Shown one piece after another: positions 43,580 to 56,082 of a stretch of 64,000 nt of DNA; position 1 is the stretch's first letter; each line of letters starts with the position of its first letter. The stretch comes from Tausonia pullulans. Taxonomy: Eukaryota; Basidiomycota; Tremellomycetes; Cystofilobasidiales; Mrakiaceae. Below the pieces are notes generated by a model that ran no database searches, had not been told where the DNA came from, and was given only the letters and a program-made list of their open reading frames with translations. The position numbers and the translations under genes are program-made. The stretch spans positions 372,001 to 436,000 of the forward strand of contig OX637623.1 in assembly GCA_951802195.1 (NCBI GenBank). Reading direction: 5' to 3'.

Positions 43580-46500
43580 ATGTCCGCCCCTGCTCCCGCT
43601 GGTGCGCTCTCTGTCTTTCTCATGTAAGGTTGCGACCATCTTCCTGCAGCTCGCTGATCTCAATGCCCCACATCCCTCTCTCGGCATCCTCCTCGGCTCA
43701 GAGATTCATGGTAAATCGCGGACTCTCAGCTTCTGACGAGATGGCTAGACTAATCATGCCCCGTGACCTTTACCCAGAGCTCATCTTGAAGGAGAAGGTC
43801 TAGTACGTTCGATTATGCTATTTCCTTTTTCCTCAAACAACGCCATTGACCTTCTACCCCTCGATGCTTCAGCTGGCTCAACTAGTGGGTAGATCAATCG
43901 CTCCTGATTTAGAGATTACCTGCTCACTCTCCCCTCCTGCAGCGCCGTCGCCATCTTCGCCGGAATCGGAAGTTTCCTCTTTGGATGTGCGTTGCACCGC
44001 CGATCTGGCATGCTGTCTTTACGAGGTCAACTGACTGACCCCCTTGACCTATACCATCAGACGACTCTGGTATCATCTCCTCGGTCATCAGCAAATCCTA
44101 TACCCACTTCCATGAGTTTTTCGATGACCCCAACGAGGATGTTCTTGGCGCGGTCGTCTCCCTTTTCGCCGGCGGTGCCTTCTGTGAGTCTTCCATTGCT
44201 CTCTAATGACATGGTGCTCTCACTAACAGTCCCACCTTCGCGTTTAGTTGGTGCCGCTCTCGCCGGATACACTGCGGACAAGATTGGAAGGAAGCGTACT
44301 ATTCAGCTTGGATCCCTCATCGCCCTGCTGGGTTGCGGTCTTCAGAGTGGTGCTACCAACGTCAGTTCTTCGGCGATATTTACCGCAACACACCCCTCCC
44401 TAACAAGACCTCGTGGTGCTACAGATTGGCATGCTCATGGGCGGGCGCTTCATTGCTGGCATGGCCATCGGAACGCTCTCGATGATTGTCCCCCTCTACC
44501 AAGTGCGTTTATCAGTCTTGAACTCCAGCGACGATCTACTTCATTGACATGTCGCCTTCTAGGCCGAGATCTCTCCTCCCCACGCCCGTGGCATGCTCTC
44601 CGGTACGCTCGTTAGCTGGCCAGCCGACGAAGATGAGGTTACCCAAAGGATGACAGCTTACCTCAAATTGTTCAAACTACAGGTTTCACTCAGCTTGGAG
44701 TCTCCTTCGGTGAGTCGCTGCATTGTCGTTTTTTATTGTGGATCCCCCTGACATTCCGCCGTTGTTCCAAGGGTTCTTCGTCGCCAACTGGGGTCCGTCA
44801 GCCACATGTTCCTATGTGTATTTGTAGTGCATGCTGACATTTATCTGTTGTAAGTCGGCTATGGATGCGGTTTCCTTCCTGGAAACAACCAGTGGCGCGT
44901 ACCTCTTGGTATTCAGCTTATCCCGGCTGGTATTCTCTTCCTGTATGTTGTCGCCCTCTCCCATAAGCAAAGGCGGCGCTGACGAAATCACCTTCTAGCG
45001 GCATGTTCGTTCTGCCCTACTCTCCTCGTTGGCTTGCTCAGAAGGGTCGCCACGAAGAGGCTCTCTCTTCCCTCTACCGTCTTCACGGCGCCAAGGCGAA
45101 CCAGGACGTCATCCGCTACGAGTACGATGAGATCTGCGCGCAGCTCGACTGGGAGCGCGAAAATGTATGCGAGCGAGGCTTGGTTCTCTTGCATCTTTGA
45201 AGTCCTGTCCTCACCTTGTCTTGATTCGTCCCTCAGGTCTCTAGCAGTTTCCTCGACCTGTTCAGGACCAAGCCGTCCTTCCATCGTACCGCCTGCGCTT
45301 GCATGGTCCAGATTTGCTGGTATGACCTGTCATCTGCCCGGTCTTGACGCGGTCGGCTTGCGGCTGGCTGACTGCTATCCCTTCGCCCCAACAGCCAGTT
45401 CACTGTGCGCCCACTAACGCCTGATCAACTTAATTCAAGAGTCAGCGACTGACCCGGTATTTCGGCTTTTCAGGGAGTCAATGTCAACAGTTACTTCGCG
45501 CCTACTATCTACGGCAACCTCGGCTACGAAGGCACTAAGCCGCTGCTCATCAACGGGGTATGTATCCACCCTCGCCCCCCCCTCTCATTGTCTGACTGGG
45601 TCCCTGCCCTTTGATTTTCCAGTTTTCTGGCCTTTTCGGCCTCATTGTCACTGCAATCTTTATTTCGTTTGCATGTATTCGTTCACCTTGAAACTCGGGT
45701 TTGAATTTCGGATCAGCTGACAGAATCCCGAACACCAGGTCGTCGACTCCCCCATCGGCCGCAGGAAGCCCCTTATCTTTGGTCCTATCGTGAGTAGACG
45801 CCTTCCACACGTGGAAGTGTGCCCTAGAGACTGACAAGTAAACATACTCTCCATTCAGGCCATGGCTGCCTTCCTCGCTTGGCAGACTGCCATCGCCGCT
45901 CAGTTCGACAAGCCTGGCTATGCGAATGAGGGAGCTGGTATTGCTGGTGAATGCTGGAGGGACGTGTCAATCGTCGCATTGGGATACTGACGTTTAGAGC
46001 TCCCTTGCTCTTGTCCCTGAAGGCATCATCAGCATCTATCTCTTCTCCGGCGCGTTTTCCTTCTCCTACGGCCCTGTCTCGTGGATCTATCAATCCGAGT
46101 GCATTTCGATGCCCCTTCGTTCGATGGGTACAGCCCTTGCGACGTGCTGCAACTGGTAAGTCTCTTCAAGGTGTTAGACTCGATATGCGTGTTTCTGATA
46201 GCTGTCTGATGGTGCGGACCGATCCTCAGGGCAAGTAACGTCCTCCTCTCCCAGGTCACTGTAAGTATTGCCACGTCCAGGCGTCCTCCTCGAGAGAATC
46301 TGCTAAGGTAGACCTTACTTCAGCCTTTGGCGTTCAAAAAACTCAGCTGGCGTTACTTCATCGTATACATTTGCACCAAGTCAGTGCTGCTATGAAGAAG
46401 AAAGAGAGTCCGCTTGCGCTTGGGCAAGTCGCTGATGCTCCCTCCACCTTTGCTTTCTCCCAGCTGTGCCATTGCTGTTCTCGGCTACTTCCTCTGTGTG

Positions 46501-46883
46501 TCTATCTCTCGCTTTCCTTTCAATGAAATTTTTTCTGACAGTTCGTCAACCGTACACCACAGACCCTGAGACCAAGGGCAAGGTGCGCGGGACAGCCCCA
46601 ACTCTCGCTACGATGAGCGGACGATCGACTGACTTTCTTAACGTCCATTTCGTATTTCTAGACTCTCGAGGAGCTCGGTAAGTCTAGAGTAGGCTGCTAA
46701 CTATCGAGACCTGCGCAGAATGCTCATATCTCTTCCCACTCTCTCTCCGAAGGCGCCGTCTTTGGCGACGACAACGTCACCGCTCCTCCGGGATATGCTT
46801 CTCGGGCCGCTGGCAACGTCCTCGGTGAGAAGGAGAAGATGGACGACGCTTCGGTTCAGCACGTCGAGGCGCATACCGCTTGA
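43580..46883 (+). CDS. MFS sugar transporter
   Basis: Twelve-span sugar/H+ symporter or facilitator of the major facilitator superfamily, at the plasma membrane. It starts MSAPAPA at 43580 with small leading exons. The first span AVAIFAGIGSFLFGYDSGII is followed by the family motifs AGYTADKIGRKRTIQLGSLI (the D-x-x-GRR/K type loop), GRFIAGMAIGTLSMIVPLYQ and AEISPPHARG, then PYSPRWLAQKGRHEEALSSL (the PESPRWL-type motif with Tyr for Glu), VNVNSYFAPTIYGNLGYEGT, DSPIGRRKPLIFG and FSYGPVSWIYQSECISMPLR. It closes with the usual KTLEELGAVFGDD and a hydrophilic tail ending VQHVEAHTA. Some fifteen to twenty introns, several exons being very short. Substrate cannot be told from sequence. All membrane segments appear present. 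Confidence 0.95.
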
Positions 46884-47163
46884 TGAGCAGAAGAGTGCGC
46901 GAGGGCATGGCTTCGCTACTCATCTCCAGTGTTTTTAATGTGCCCATTTCTTTTTTCTTATGATTTGGTCTATAATACGGATTTATGTGTTCACCTCCCG
47001 TCGACAGAATGAAAGAAAGAAAGATGAAGAGTCCCCGAACGGCCGTGAGTGGCCCGTCCGCAGGATGACGCCCCTCCTGACGCTCGCTCCAAGGCGACCG
47101 ACCTTCCGACATCCTGCGAGACCCTAGCCCACCTAACCACCATTGCCTCTCTCCTCAGCCAGC
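46884..47163. other. Spacer between sugar transporter and RMD1-family genes
   Basis: A 280 bp region holding the 3' end of one plus-strand gene and the promoter of the next. No distinct site recognised. Confidence 0.5.
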
Positions 47164-49579
47164 ATGTCTCGGCCCTCAGGCTCAGCATCGACCACCCCTG
47201 TGCCTCCTCCCCCAGGCCGACGACCTCAGACGGCCCAGTTCCCCGGCCTTCCCTCCCTCCTCCGCAACCCCACTCAGACGGGGACCGCCGCCGCCTCGTC
47301 GTCGTCCGCCCCGAGACCGGCGTCGGCCCTCCCCTCCTACATCCGCTCAGAGGCATCCCAGTTGTCGTCGTCGCCGTCCTCGCTGGGGAAGGGAACTCCC
47401 GCTGTGGGTCCCAAGGAGAAGCTTTCGCTCCCCGGCCGGACGAGTAAAACGGGCGCCAAGCTCGTCTTCCTACCGGAGGACGTCCAGTCTAAGCCGATCC
47501 CGAGCCATCCAAGCCAGCTCAACGTCGCAAGCGCGGTCGCTCCGCCCAAGGCGGGCGAACGGAGAGAGGACGAGGAGAACCGAGGGGATGATCGGAGTGA
47601 GGCTGAGCGCATGAGCAAGGAAGAGCGCGAGCGGGAGGGCTTTGGACGGTTGACTGCATACGGTGAGTCGTCCTGAGCTGTCTGAAGTCTCAGAACGGGA
47701 TATAGGATGTTGAAAAAATCCCTTCATAGCCACGGCCGACAGTTATCGACTGAAGTGCGTGTTCAGGGAGGGAGACGCGCGACGCATGCTTGCTGCTGAC
47801 AACATTTGGCCTGACCCTCGGTCCCTTGCTACACCTGTTTGTTCTCTGGTAGGAGTCTCGCCAAGTTCCTTGGACGGGAGCACGGGGCCGAGGTCCGCAT
47901 ATTTGACGAGGCTGTGTACGCTGTGTGAGTCTCTAATTCAACGTGTTCTTGGGTAGTTGGTACGCATGGATGCTGAAATCGGCTCCTCTCGACCCCTTGT
48001 TCACGCCAGGTACACCTTGCCATTGCTCCCCGGTTACGGAGCCAACGTCCAAATTCGAAGTTCAGTGGCCGTCAAGTCTCCTGGTGCGTTAGCTCGCCCT
48101 AGAATGTGGTAGCACGAGGAAGAGGCTGATGGTCGACTCATCTCTTTCCAGGCGGAGGCTCGATCCTGCACGCCATGGACCAGGCCGAAGAGACGGGATA
48201 TCTAGATTCGTACTTTGCCCTCGACGAGACGGTCACCCCGCCGGCCACGGAAAATCACGATGAGCCGTCGACCTCGCCACCGGTGGACCGCCGACCGGTT
48301 CCTCGAACGCGCACCGTCTCGACAGGCAAGTCGCGTGAGCCCAAGCTTGCAGAGGCCATCTTCTTCGACTACGGAGTCTCTGTCTTTTTTGGCTTTACCG
48401 AAGAGCAGGAGCTCACTGTGCTTAACGATTGCTCGTGAGTTCTCTTGGTCTGCGGTTGGCGCGACGACTTGCTGAATTGTTTCCACAGGGAGAACGGGCT
48501 GTGGATTGAGGAGAAAAAGCGATCCGCCTGGGAGACGGAGGAGTGCCACTTTATCGTCAGTGCTATCGTGCTGACCAGTATCACTTCGAGCGAGCTCTGA
48601 AACTATCTTGCATCCGCCAGTACGACCCCAGCGCCCAGTACCCTCGCATTTTCAACGGTGCGTTCTTGCCTGTTTCTTGCACTTCCAACCAAACCATCTC
48701 TTATTTGCCTCTCCCAGACCTCTTCACTTTTAAGTCACCTTCCCACCTCCTCAAGCTCTCCCTTTCCCATGCCATCGCCCAGTCGACGAAACTCTCTGTC
48801 TACGAGTCCGCCGTCCAGGACACTTTAGCCGACACGAGTTACATTCCCAAGGAGCTCGCTCTTACGGGGGAGCTCGAGCTCGACCGCCGGGAGGCCGTTA
48901 AGCTCACCGGCCGGCTATTTCGCCTTCGGGTTGAAGTCAACCTTGTTTCGAATGTCCTGGGTGAGCCCCGGAGCTCATCACCTTCACAGCCATCGTTGGG
49001 TGGCTGATCCGTCCGCTCTACAGATACACCGGAACTGTTTTGGTCCGAAGCCTCGCTCAAGCTGCTCTACGACGCCGTCCGGGAGTACCTCGAGATTGAC
49101 GGGCGCGTACACGTCCTGAACGAGAAGCTTGGAGTCGCTGGCGATCTGGTGAGTCCTTACCCTCAAACGCTTCAGTGGGTGATTCAGCTGACCATCCCTC
49201 ATGTCTGTCTAGCTCGAGATAATCGTGAGTCCGCTGTTCAGCGAAAAAACCGTTCAGAAAGTCTGCGCCCTCAGACCTCCCGAGTTGACGGCATTTTGCA
49301 TTTACCAGCACGAGCATGTCGACAATGCCGGCATGCACCGTGTCACTTGGATCATAATCTGGCTCATTGTTGTAGCCGTGAGTTTACTTCCTTTCTCTCG
49401 AGGGCGTCTACCAGTCACTAACGCGCGTGTGTAACTCTCCCCAGTGCCTCGTCGAGTTCGGCGAGGTCATCGCCCGGCTCGTCTTCCACTCGGTCCAGCC
49501 GGAAGCCAAGGCTCGGGGGAAGAGCGCGCTCTTGACATTAATGCAGAACACTAGCAGCAAATTGCTCCCGATTCCCTAG
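47164..49579 (+). CDS. RMD1/RMND1 (DUF155) family protein
   Basis: Family of membrane-anchored proteins including yeast Rmd1/Rmd8 and human mitochondrial RMND1. It starts MSRPSGSASTTPVPPPPGRR at 47164, then a long disordered Ser/Pro lead and a charged stretch RMSKEEREREGFGRLTAY. The conserved domain comprises LAKFLGREHGAEVRIFDEAV, SILHAMDQAEETGYLDSY, EAIFFDYGVSVFFGFTEEQE, FKSPSHLLKLSLSHAIAQST, KLSVYESAVQDTLADTSYIP and LYDAVREYLEIDGRVHVLNE followed by KLGVAGDL. Near the C-terminus is a membrane span VTWIIIWLIVVACLVEFGEV, and it ends SSKLLPIP at 49579. About nine introns. No strong mitochondrial presequence is seen, so it resembles cytosolic/vacuolar Rmd1 as much as RMND1. Confidence 0.92.
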
Positions 49580-49744
49580 TTACCATCATGTTCTTTGCGC
49601 CTTCTTTGGGTCTAACTGTCTTACGCAATGTCTGGGATTCGAGTCGAAGAGACCGTCGTTAAGTGAGGCCTTCAGTGGAGGACGTGAGACGGGAGAGCGT
49701 GACGTCGACGCCTTCCACCCTGCAGCGTTCCTCCTATCCTACTC

Positions 49745-50223
49745 ATGCCGCCTAGACCTCTCGTCCCCATTCGACGTCTCACGTCTATCCGTGCTATGGC
49801 TACGCAGAGCACGCCGCCTCATGGCCCGAATGAGCCATTCAAGTACCCCCCGCCACGCTTTGGGCGAGAGATACCTTACAAACCAGGCGTCTATCGGGTC
49901 AGCCCGCTCAAGGAGATTGTGCGTTACCCTCCTGCCCAAGCAAAGGAGCTTTGAGATAGAGCTTGACGCGGCTCTTTGCTGGCGGCAGACTTTCTACATC
50001 GTGGCGATAGGGACGCCCTTGGTGAGCAAGCAGGCCGTTGCGACTCGGTCGGGGGAACCCGTCCGGCGTGAGCTGATCAGTCTTCCTTACTGGCTGTTGC
50101 CTCTCGCAGTGGATGGCCTGGATGTGGCAAGAGCAGGCTGCTGAGTCTTTTGAGAGGGAGAAGGCCGAGATGAAGCGCAAGAAGGCGCTCGAACGAAAGA
50201 GTGTAGAAGACGCGACGATGTAA
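49745..50223 (+). CDS. Small single-span mitochondrial-type protein
   Basis: Three exons fit in phase (49745-49918, 49989-50021, 50110-50223), encoding 106 residues. The N-terminus MPPRPLVPIRRLTSIRAMAT is basic, hydroxylated and free of acidic residues, as in mitochondrial presequences. Next is FKYPPPRFGREIPYKPGVYR, then SPLKEITFYIVAIGTPLWMA and WMW, a short membrane span, followed by a charged helix AESFEREKAEMKRKKALERK. This layout resembles small accessory subunits of respiratory complexes (for example cytochrome c oxidase subunits or assembly factors). I cannot name the exact subunit. The ten-codon central exon holds much of the span. Confidence 0.76.
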
Positions 50224-50641
50224 CTGGACGCTTCCCCAACCTGCGATTGAAAGCAAGCCTCAACGCCGTAGATGGCGAATGCCGTCAACTGTCCTCCTGT
50301 GGCCTGAGGGCCTCGGACAGCATGCTATTTTAGCATATAAAGACGCGCAGTCGTATCTCGGCCTGTCGTAAGTGCGTTCCTTACCTCCGCCTTTCTCTCA
50401 CCTTGGTACCGCATGGAGCCGACGGCCTAACGTTTCTCCCTCCTTCCCGACTTCTCCCGCATCCAGCTACTTTAGCTCGACGGGGTTTGTCCAGATGGAG
50501 CACCGTTAGCTATTAGATCGACTTACGAGACATTTGTGCGATTAAATTGGTGATTCTCCCGGAGATGAGCCGAACACGTCGACCCCTCGAGCATCAATTG
50601 GCCGCCTCCCTCCCCTGGTCTAAGCCCTTGCCTGGACCATC
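50224..50641 (+). promoter_or_regulatory. Promoter region of the GDSL esterase with TATA-like box
   Basis: A 0.4 kb spacer. The sequence catataaag at about 50,333-50,341 is a good TATA-like element, about 300 bases before the ATG of the downstream secreted esterase. It could equally lie in the 3' region of the gene before. Confidence 0.4.
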
Positions 50642-52232
50642 ATGATCTCTCTGTCCATTATTTCGCTCTCCCTCGCAACGTGGGCATCGTTTGTTGAGGC
50701 CCGGTCACTTCCCGTTCTCGTGAAGGACGACAACAACTCGTCGTCGTCACCGTATAGCTTTACCACTCTAGTCAGTCTCGCCCGCCTCCATCTCATGCAA
50801 ATACTGACAACTTGCTACATCATAAGCTCCTACTTGGAGACAGTTATACCGATGACTGCAATTCGTGGAGATTCTACACGAAACCGGAAGATACCGCCCC
50901 GTGGCAATGGCCGAACTGCCCACCTCCGTCAGTTGCCAGTCGTTGGAGCGGTGGCAGGCAGTGGGGCGAATTCTTGGCGGATTCTTCAGGCCTTCAGATC
51001 TAGTGAGTTGGCTTTACACTAAGGGATGGCGCTGGGGGCAATCAGGAAGAGGGAGATGGGCCGTGGAAGGCATGCCAGGGATGAAAGGGCAACCCTCATC
51101 TCTCACATTCTCTCTCGTTTTCCCACTGACAGTTTTCAATCGCACTGCTTGTACAGCAATTTTGCTTTCAGTGGTTCCACCAGTGAGAAAGTCCATGTCT
51201 CTGACTCTAACCCTTCTCAGTGTCCAGCATCTGTTTTAACACGTCCTTGCATCCTGCAGCAACCTCAAGTTCCCTCGAGTCGAGGGCTTCGATGTGGTCT
51301 CCCAGGTCTCCCAGGTCGAACAGACTCTTGCCGGATCGTACCTTAACTCCTCTCTCAATATCGACGTCGCTTCGACCGCCGCCGTGATCTACATCGGCAC
51401 CAACGACCTCGTTTAGTCTTTCGAGCTCTATCTCTCCTCCAGTCTGGGACTTTGGCTGATATTTTGGCTCATCACACCTGCGCAGACATTCTTTGTCGGC
51501 CGTTTCCAGTCCAACCAGTCCACGGACGCCCTTCGCTATCCGGACCAACCTGTCGGCGACGTTTCCGATGGCGTGGTCGCGGCTGTTGCCCGTCTCTACG
51601 CAATGGGAATCAAGCGGATTGCGGTCTTCAACAACTTCCCTCTTCAGCATACGCCCTTCTTCTCCGACAACGACGTCCCAGGATATGGGTATCAGATACA
51701 CCAAGGCCCGTTCCGCCCTTGCTACTCTTCTTTTGTCGTTGTGGTACCCCAGGCTAACACCACTGTGTCTCAGATGGACCCATGATCTCGGCGTTCATGC
51801 AGAACCTCGTTCTTGATAACAACGCCCTTACAGCTTTAAAGCTGGAGCATCTTGAGCAGGCACTCAATGATCTCAGGCTCAAGGTCCGTCCTGTCTTCGA
51901 CTCGATCCTCATCTAAACAACTAACAACTTCACGTCTACAGACTTTCGATACCTACTCAATCTTTGGGCCCATAGTAAAGAGCCCAAAGGATTACGCTTA
52001 CGGGCCTCAGGGAGATGCAGGCTACTGCAAGGTCTGCTCTGGTCCTACTGGGAACAATTGCTCCTTGTGTCCCGACCCTAGTTCTCACGTCTTCAATGAC
52101 CCTGTACGTCGTGGACAGCGAAAGACATAGAAGATGACTGACCCCTCCGCCTCCTCTCCCTAGCTTCATCCGAGCGAAACATCCGCCAAGATCCTGGCCG
52201 GTGCCGTGGAAGAGTTCCTAAAGGATTGGTGA
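50642..52232 (+). CDS. Secreted GDSL/SGNH esterase-lipase
   Basis: Extracellular hydrolase of the SGNH superfamily, similar in layout to fungal carbohydrate acetylesterases (CE16). It starts MISLSIISLSLATWASFVEA at 50642, a signal peptide cut probably after VEA. After an intron, block I reads LLLGDSYTDDCNSWRFY with the nucleophile serine. Next come RWSGGRQWGEFLADSSG, YNFAFSGST (block II glycine), and AAVIYIGTNDL (block III, GxND). The C-terminal catalytic pair lies in DPSSHVFNDPLHPSETSAKI, with Asp and His before KILAGAVEEFLKDW. All four blocks are present, so the enzyme appears active. A cysteine-rich stretch (CKVCSGPTGNNCSLC) probably forms disulphides. About eight introns. Substrate not predictable. 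Confidence 0.92.
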
Positions 52233-52708
52233 GGAAGGGTGTGGGGTGTCGATGAATTGGGATTTGGAAGGAGACGAAAAAAAAGAGCAGTGGTGATGAT
52301 TCTCCGTACATTGCACTTACCGTCGGAGGCCACCTTTGTTGTTCGTGTTCTCCGCAAGGTTGGCTTTACCAGGGCTGAAGTAGTGATATGGCAGCTGCGC
52401 GACCAGGCCTGTGCGGTTGAACCCACGAAATCAAGCCGAAGTAGGGGCTAGGCTCTATGCCGAGCACGTCGAGCCGACCTGTCTCAGGTGTCGTCAACCT
52501 TCTTCCCTCGCTCGCTCGATGCCGGGAAGGGTGAGTCCCCAACGACCGCCATCCTCGCACGCACGCGCGTGGCCAAACTGTGAGAGCTTTTGAGACAAGG
52601 TCCTACCCAAACGCAAAACAGAACTGACAGGTTCACACTTGTATGTGTCTCGCGCTTGTCCGCGCTTCCTTGTCGCCCTCCATCTAGCTCTCTCGACGGC
52701 CTCTTGCC
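52233..52708. promoter_or_regulatory. Spacer upstream of the GT90 gene
   Basis: About 0.5 kb with the esterase 3' end and the GT90 promoter. CT-rich sequence precedes the ATG. No specific site recognised. Confidence 0.45.
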
Positions 52709-55700
52709 ATGGCCTTCCTTCCCTCCCACCTCGAGTCCAAGTCGGAGACTCGCCATCGATCGGCCGGAATCGTCCGCTCTCTCAGCGGGCTCGGCGCTCT
52801 GCCGTCGCCAGCGTCTTTGCGTCGCTCGCCCTCCCCAGCCTTCCCTCCTCGATCCGGCTCGCCTTCCAGACCCGCCGGCAACGGCTCCTCCGCCGTCTTT
52901 GACCTGGATGACTCGGATGCTGATTCCTCGCATCCCTACGACGTTTCGGGCCCATCAACGCCTGGTTCGCCTGTCTTTATGGCCAAGACGATCCCTTACA
53001 AGGCAGATCTCGGCTCGCGTCGCCGTTCGGCTGTTGTTGCAACGGGCGGTCTCGGCAGACGGGGTCTTCAGGGATGGCTTGAGCGAGCGTGGAAGCCTTA
53101 CACTCGCCGTGGATGGACCAAGAAGGGCGTCTTATACCGGGCTGCGGGCTTGATAGCTCTTATGTGTCTTGTCACTGGACTCTTTCGACGCGGCGAGAGG
53201 TTGTCCTTATCGTCCGGCGAGTACAACGATATCATCGACGACGCTCAGCTTGCTGGCCGTAGCAAGCATGCTTTGGGCAAGGCCCCGACCTTCCCAGTCC
53301 AAATGGACGAGGACGATATTGAGGACGACTGGAACGACGAGGGAGCAGGCCACGAGTTCACCTCGGATGGTTACCTCCGGATGGCGTACTCTAGCGGCGC
53401 GCGTCACCCGGTCTGGGATCTGGTCGAAGAGGTGAGTGGTGGCTTCTAACCGCTTATGTTGATGAATTCTGAAAAGATGTCCCTCCTTCACCCCCAGGCC
53501 TCTCACAGATATCAGGCGCTCATGACGAATCATCCCTACGACGTGAGTCCATCGCTGCGCTGACGAGAGGAGGGCGCTAATCCCTGAAGCTACACTAGGA
53601 GGAGACCTTTGTCAAGACCTACGTCATGCAGCATCAGAAGCAGCCGCCTCCTGGTCAGTCTCGATCCGTAGAGTATCCTGAAGCCGTCTGAACTGATGCG
53701 CCAACTCATGTTTTCAGGCTACGAGTCCCTGTGAGGAGCGAACTCTACTCATCAACGTTGTGACTGATAAGGCTAACCTCTATCACCCTCCTTCTCGCCC
53801 AGATACCCTCATCTCGCCCACATATTCCCGTATTCTCCCCTCGTCGGTCCATCTGCTTTCCATCTATACAATTCAGTCGCTCCCTCGCGCCTCCACGAGA
53901 GGCAATTCACATCCGAGGCATTCTACGCGCTCCACGAGGGCGTCGTTGAGCCTCCGCTTGACGACGAGGACGCTGGACGGTTCGTGCTTGTCATTCGGGA
54001 AGGTGTTGTCTGGGCCGAGTGGCCGTGGAATGGGCCCAACTCGCGATCGGAGAAGGACGAACCATTTCAAGGGCAGGATTTCGGCCTCGTCGCGCGCGTT
54101 CGCAAGTGGTTGAAGGACCCGGAGTGGAAGGGCAAGATGTGAGTGTGGACTTACAAGGGTGTTTGGCCTACGATTGACCAGTTATTTCTTCAGTGGCGAC
54201 ATGAGGATCACCATCGACCTGGTCAGTCACTTTCACCTCTTTCGGTTTACCCTTTCACCTACCAAAGAGCTCACCGATTCTATTGCAGGAGGATCATAAC
54301 CCGCAGATCATCCCACATGATTATCTCGTTCAGGCAGCTCAAAGGGCTGAGCACGGGCACAGTGCGTCGTTCTCTTGGGCATCTTTCCTCTTCTCTCTTC
54401 TCCGCTAATTTACCTCCGCGCGATTAGTTGAGAGCGACAACGGCAGGTTCCGAAGGCCAAATTCAACGGCCTGGTCCGTCGGGTGTGGTCACTCCTCCCC
54501 TCTCACACGTCGACAGTCTAGCGGCTTCAGCACCAAGCTCAAGAAGGGCGAGCCTCGCATGCCCCGCTTCATCCACTCGCCCCATCCAGCGACCGACATC
54601 TGCCTCCACCCGAGGCTCGCCGCTTACTCAGAGATCATCGCCCACTCACCTCATGGCCCGCTTGAGGTCGATACGAGACCCGTTCCGCAGCTCTCGAACA
54701 GGGCAGGCCTCGGGAGAATCGGTGGAGAGATCCTTACGCTCGGGGTCGGACCAGAGGGTGCTCCGCTGGCGTTGGAGGACCTGACGCCTGTTCCGTGGAA
54801 CCAAAAGATGGGCGGGCCGGTCTTCTGGGTTGGTCTCATCACCTTTCTTGCTTTTGTATCTCTCATTTCGCTGACGCCGCCGGCATCTTTTTATCAGCGC
54901 GGCCCCAGCCCCGAGTTCCACTCTGAGCTTACCCCCTCGACCGCCGCCCGGCTCTCGACCCACTACCGTCTCGCCCTCCTCCCAACAACACCCATCAACT
55001 CGTCTGTCTTCCCACTGACGCTCGTCGCACCCTCCAACAACCACCTCGAAGGGGCCCGCGAGGCCGGTAACTCCTACCAGCCCGTCGATTATTCTTTCGC
55101 CGTCGACATCCACGGAAAGTCTAAGCTCACCAATGCCCTTTGGGATCGTGGCGCGTACATCGACGTCGCGTTCCGGCCGGGAGACGATGATGGGCTTGAT
55201 TGCAACGACTTGCGTGGATGCAAGGAACTGGTGAGCAAGGGCGGCGCTACTCGTCGATGACGAGAACGGATTTGCACTGAAGACCCGCTTTCTCCAGACG
55301 GACCGCGTCCGGATTGACGGCAAATCCTCGGACGCCGTTGCTGGCACGCACAAATACGTCTTTGTCCTCGAAGGGGAAGATCCCCGGCGAGCGTTCGAAT
55401 CAGGAAGGTCAGTTTGGCGTTCGTCCTCTCTCAGCATCGAGGTCAAATTGGCTGACGCAAGATGCCGTCCGCCCCGCCGTCTTAGTCTTGTCTTCCACGT
55501 CTCGGCCGTCGGTCTCTCTGCATGGCAGACCAAGGCCATCCCTTGGCACGACTACATTCCCATCTCTGTCAGTCCCTTTCCTCCTCCTTTCTTCTTTGCT
55601 CGTCCGGGCTCTCCTAACCCTCCTTCCACCAGGCCGATTTCTCCGACCTGCCCTCCATCATCGAATGGCTCCGCGCCAATGACGCTCAAGCAGCCCGGAT

Positions 55701-55839
55701 CGCCTCCAACGGCCGCGAGTTCGCCAAGCGCATCCTCTCCGCCGAGGCGGGGGAGATTTCCCTCGTCGGGGCCTTGCTCGAGTGGTCGAGAGTCTGGGGG
55801 AGGCTGACGGCGACGAACGAGGGGAGCATGAACGGTTGA
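52709..55839 (+). CDS. GT90 glycosyltransferase, CAP10-like, type II membrane protein
   Basis: Golgi-type glycosyltransferase family 90; the CAP10/CAS-type members of basidiomycetes act in capsule or glycan xylosylation. It starts MAFLPSHLESKSETRHRSAG at 52709 with a Ser-rich cytosolic tail, then a membrane span (about residues 148-167) and a luminal stem. The GT90 entry motif is recognisable: HPVWDLVEEASHRYQALM ... PPPGYES, as in HPI..LIEEA...PPPGFDKW. The catalytic domain includes PRMPRFIHSPHPATDIC, VPWNQK..GGPVFWRG (the WRG motif across an intron), THYRLALLP, DVAFRPGD and CKEL, THKYVFVLEGE, IPWHDYIPI and FSDLPSIIEWLRANDAQAAR followed by GREFAKRIL. The end is NEGSMNG. About ten introns. Donor sugar and acceptor cannot be read from sequence. 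Confidence 0.9.
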
Positions 55840-56082
55840 CGTGACGGGGGCTCGCGGGTTCCCTGCTCCCATGTCCTTTCGACCTTTTCTTTGTCACGTC
55901 TGTTTATCTATCTATTTTTTTCTTTGCTCTGTCTCGCTTCTCCTCGTGCTTCGTTTGAATTTTCGTTTAATAAGGCAAAGAAAGAGAAAGCAACCCCACC
56001 AGCTGGGTCATCCTAGCGCGACAAGACCCACTCCGTCCTTGTCACCGTCCTCCCCCGTCCGTCCGACCGTCCGTTTGTTCAT
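55840..56082. other. Convergent 3' region between GT90 and ALY/REF genes
   Basis: About 240 bases with T-rich sequence and rttaataaggc-like AT-rich patches that could serve polyadenylation for the plus-strand gene. No gene. Confidence 0.4.
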
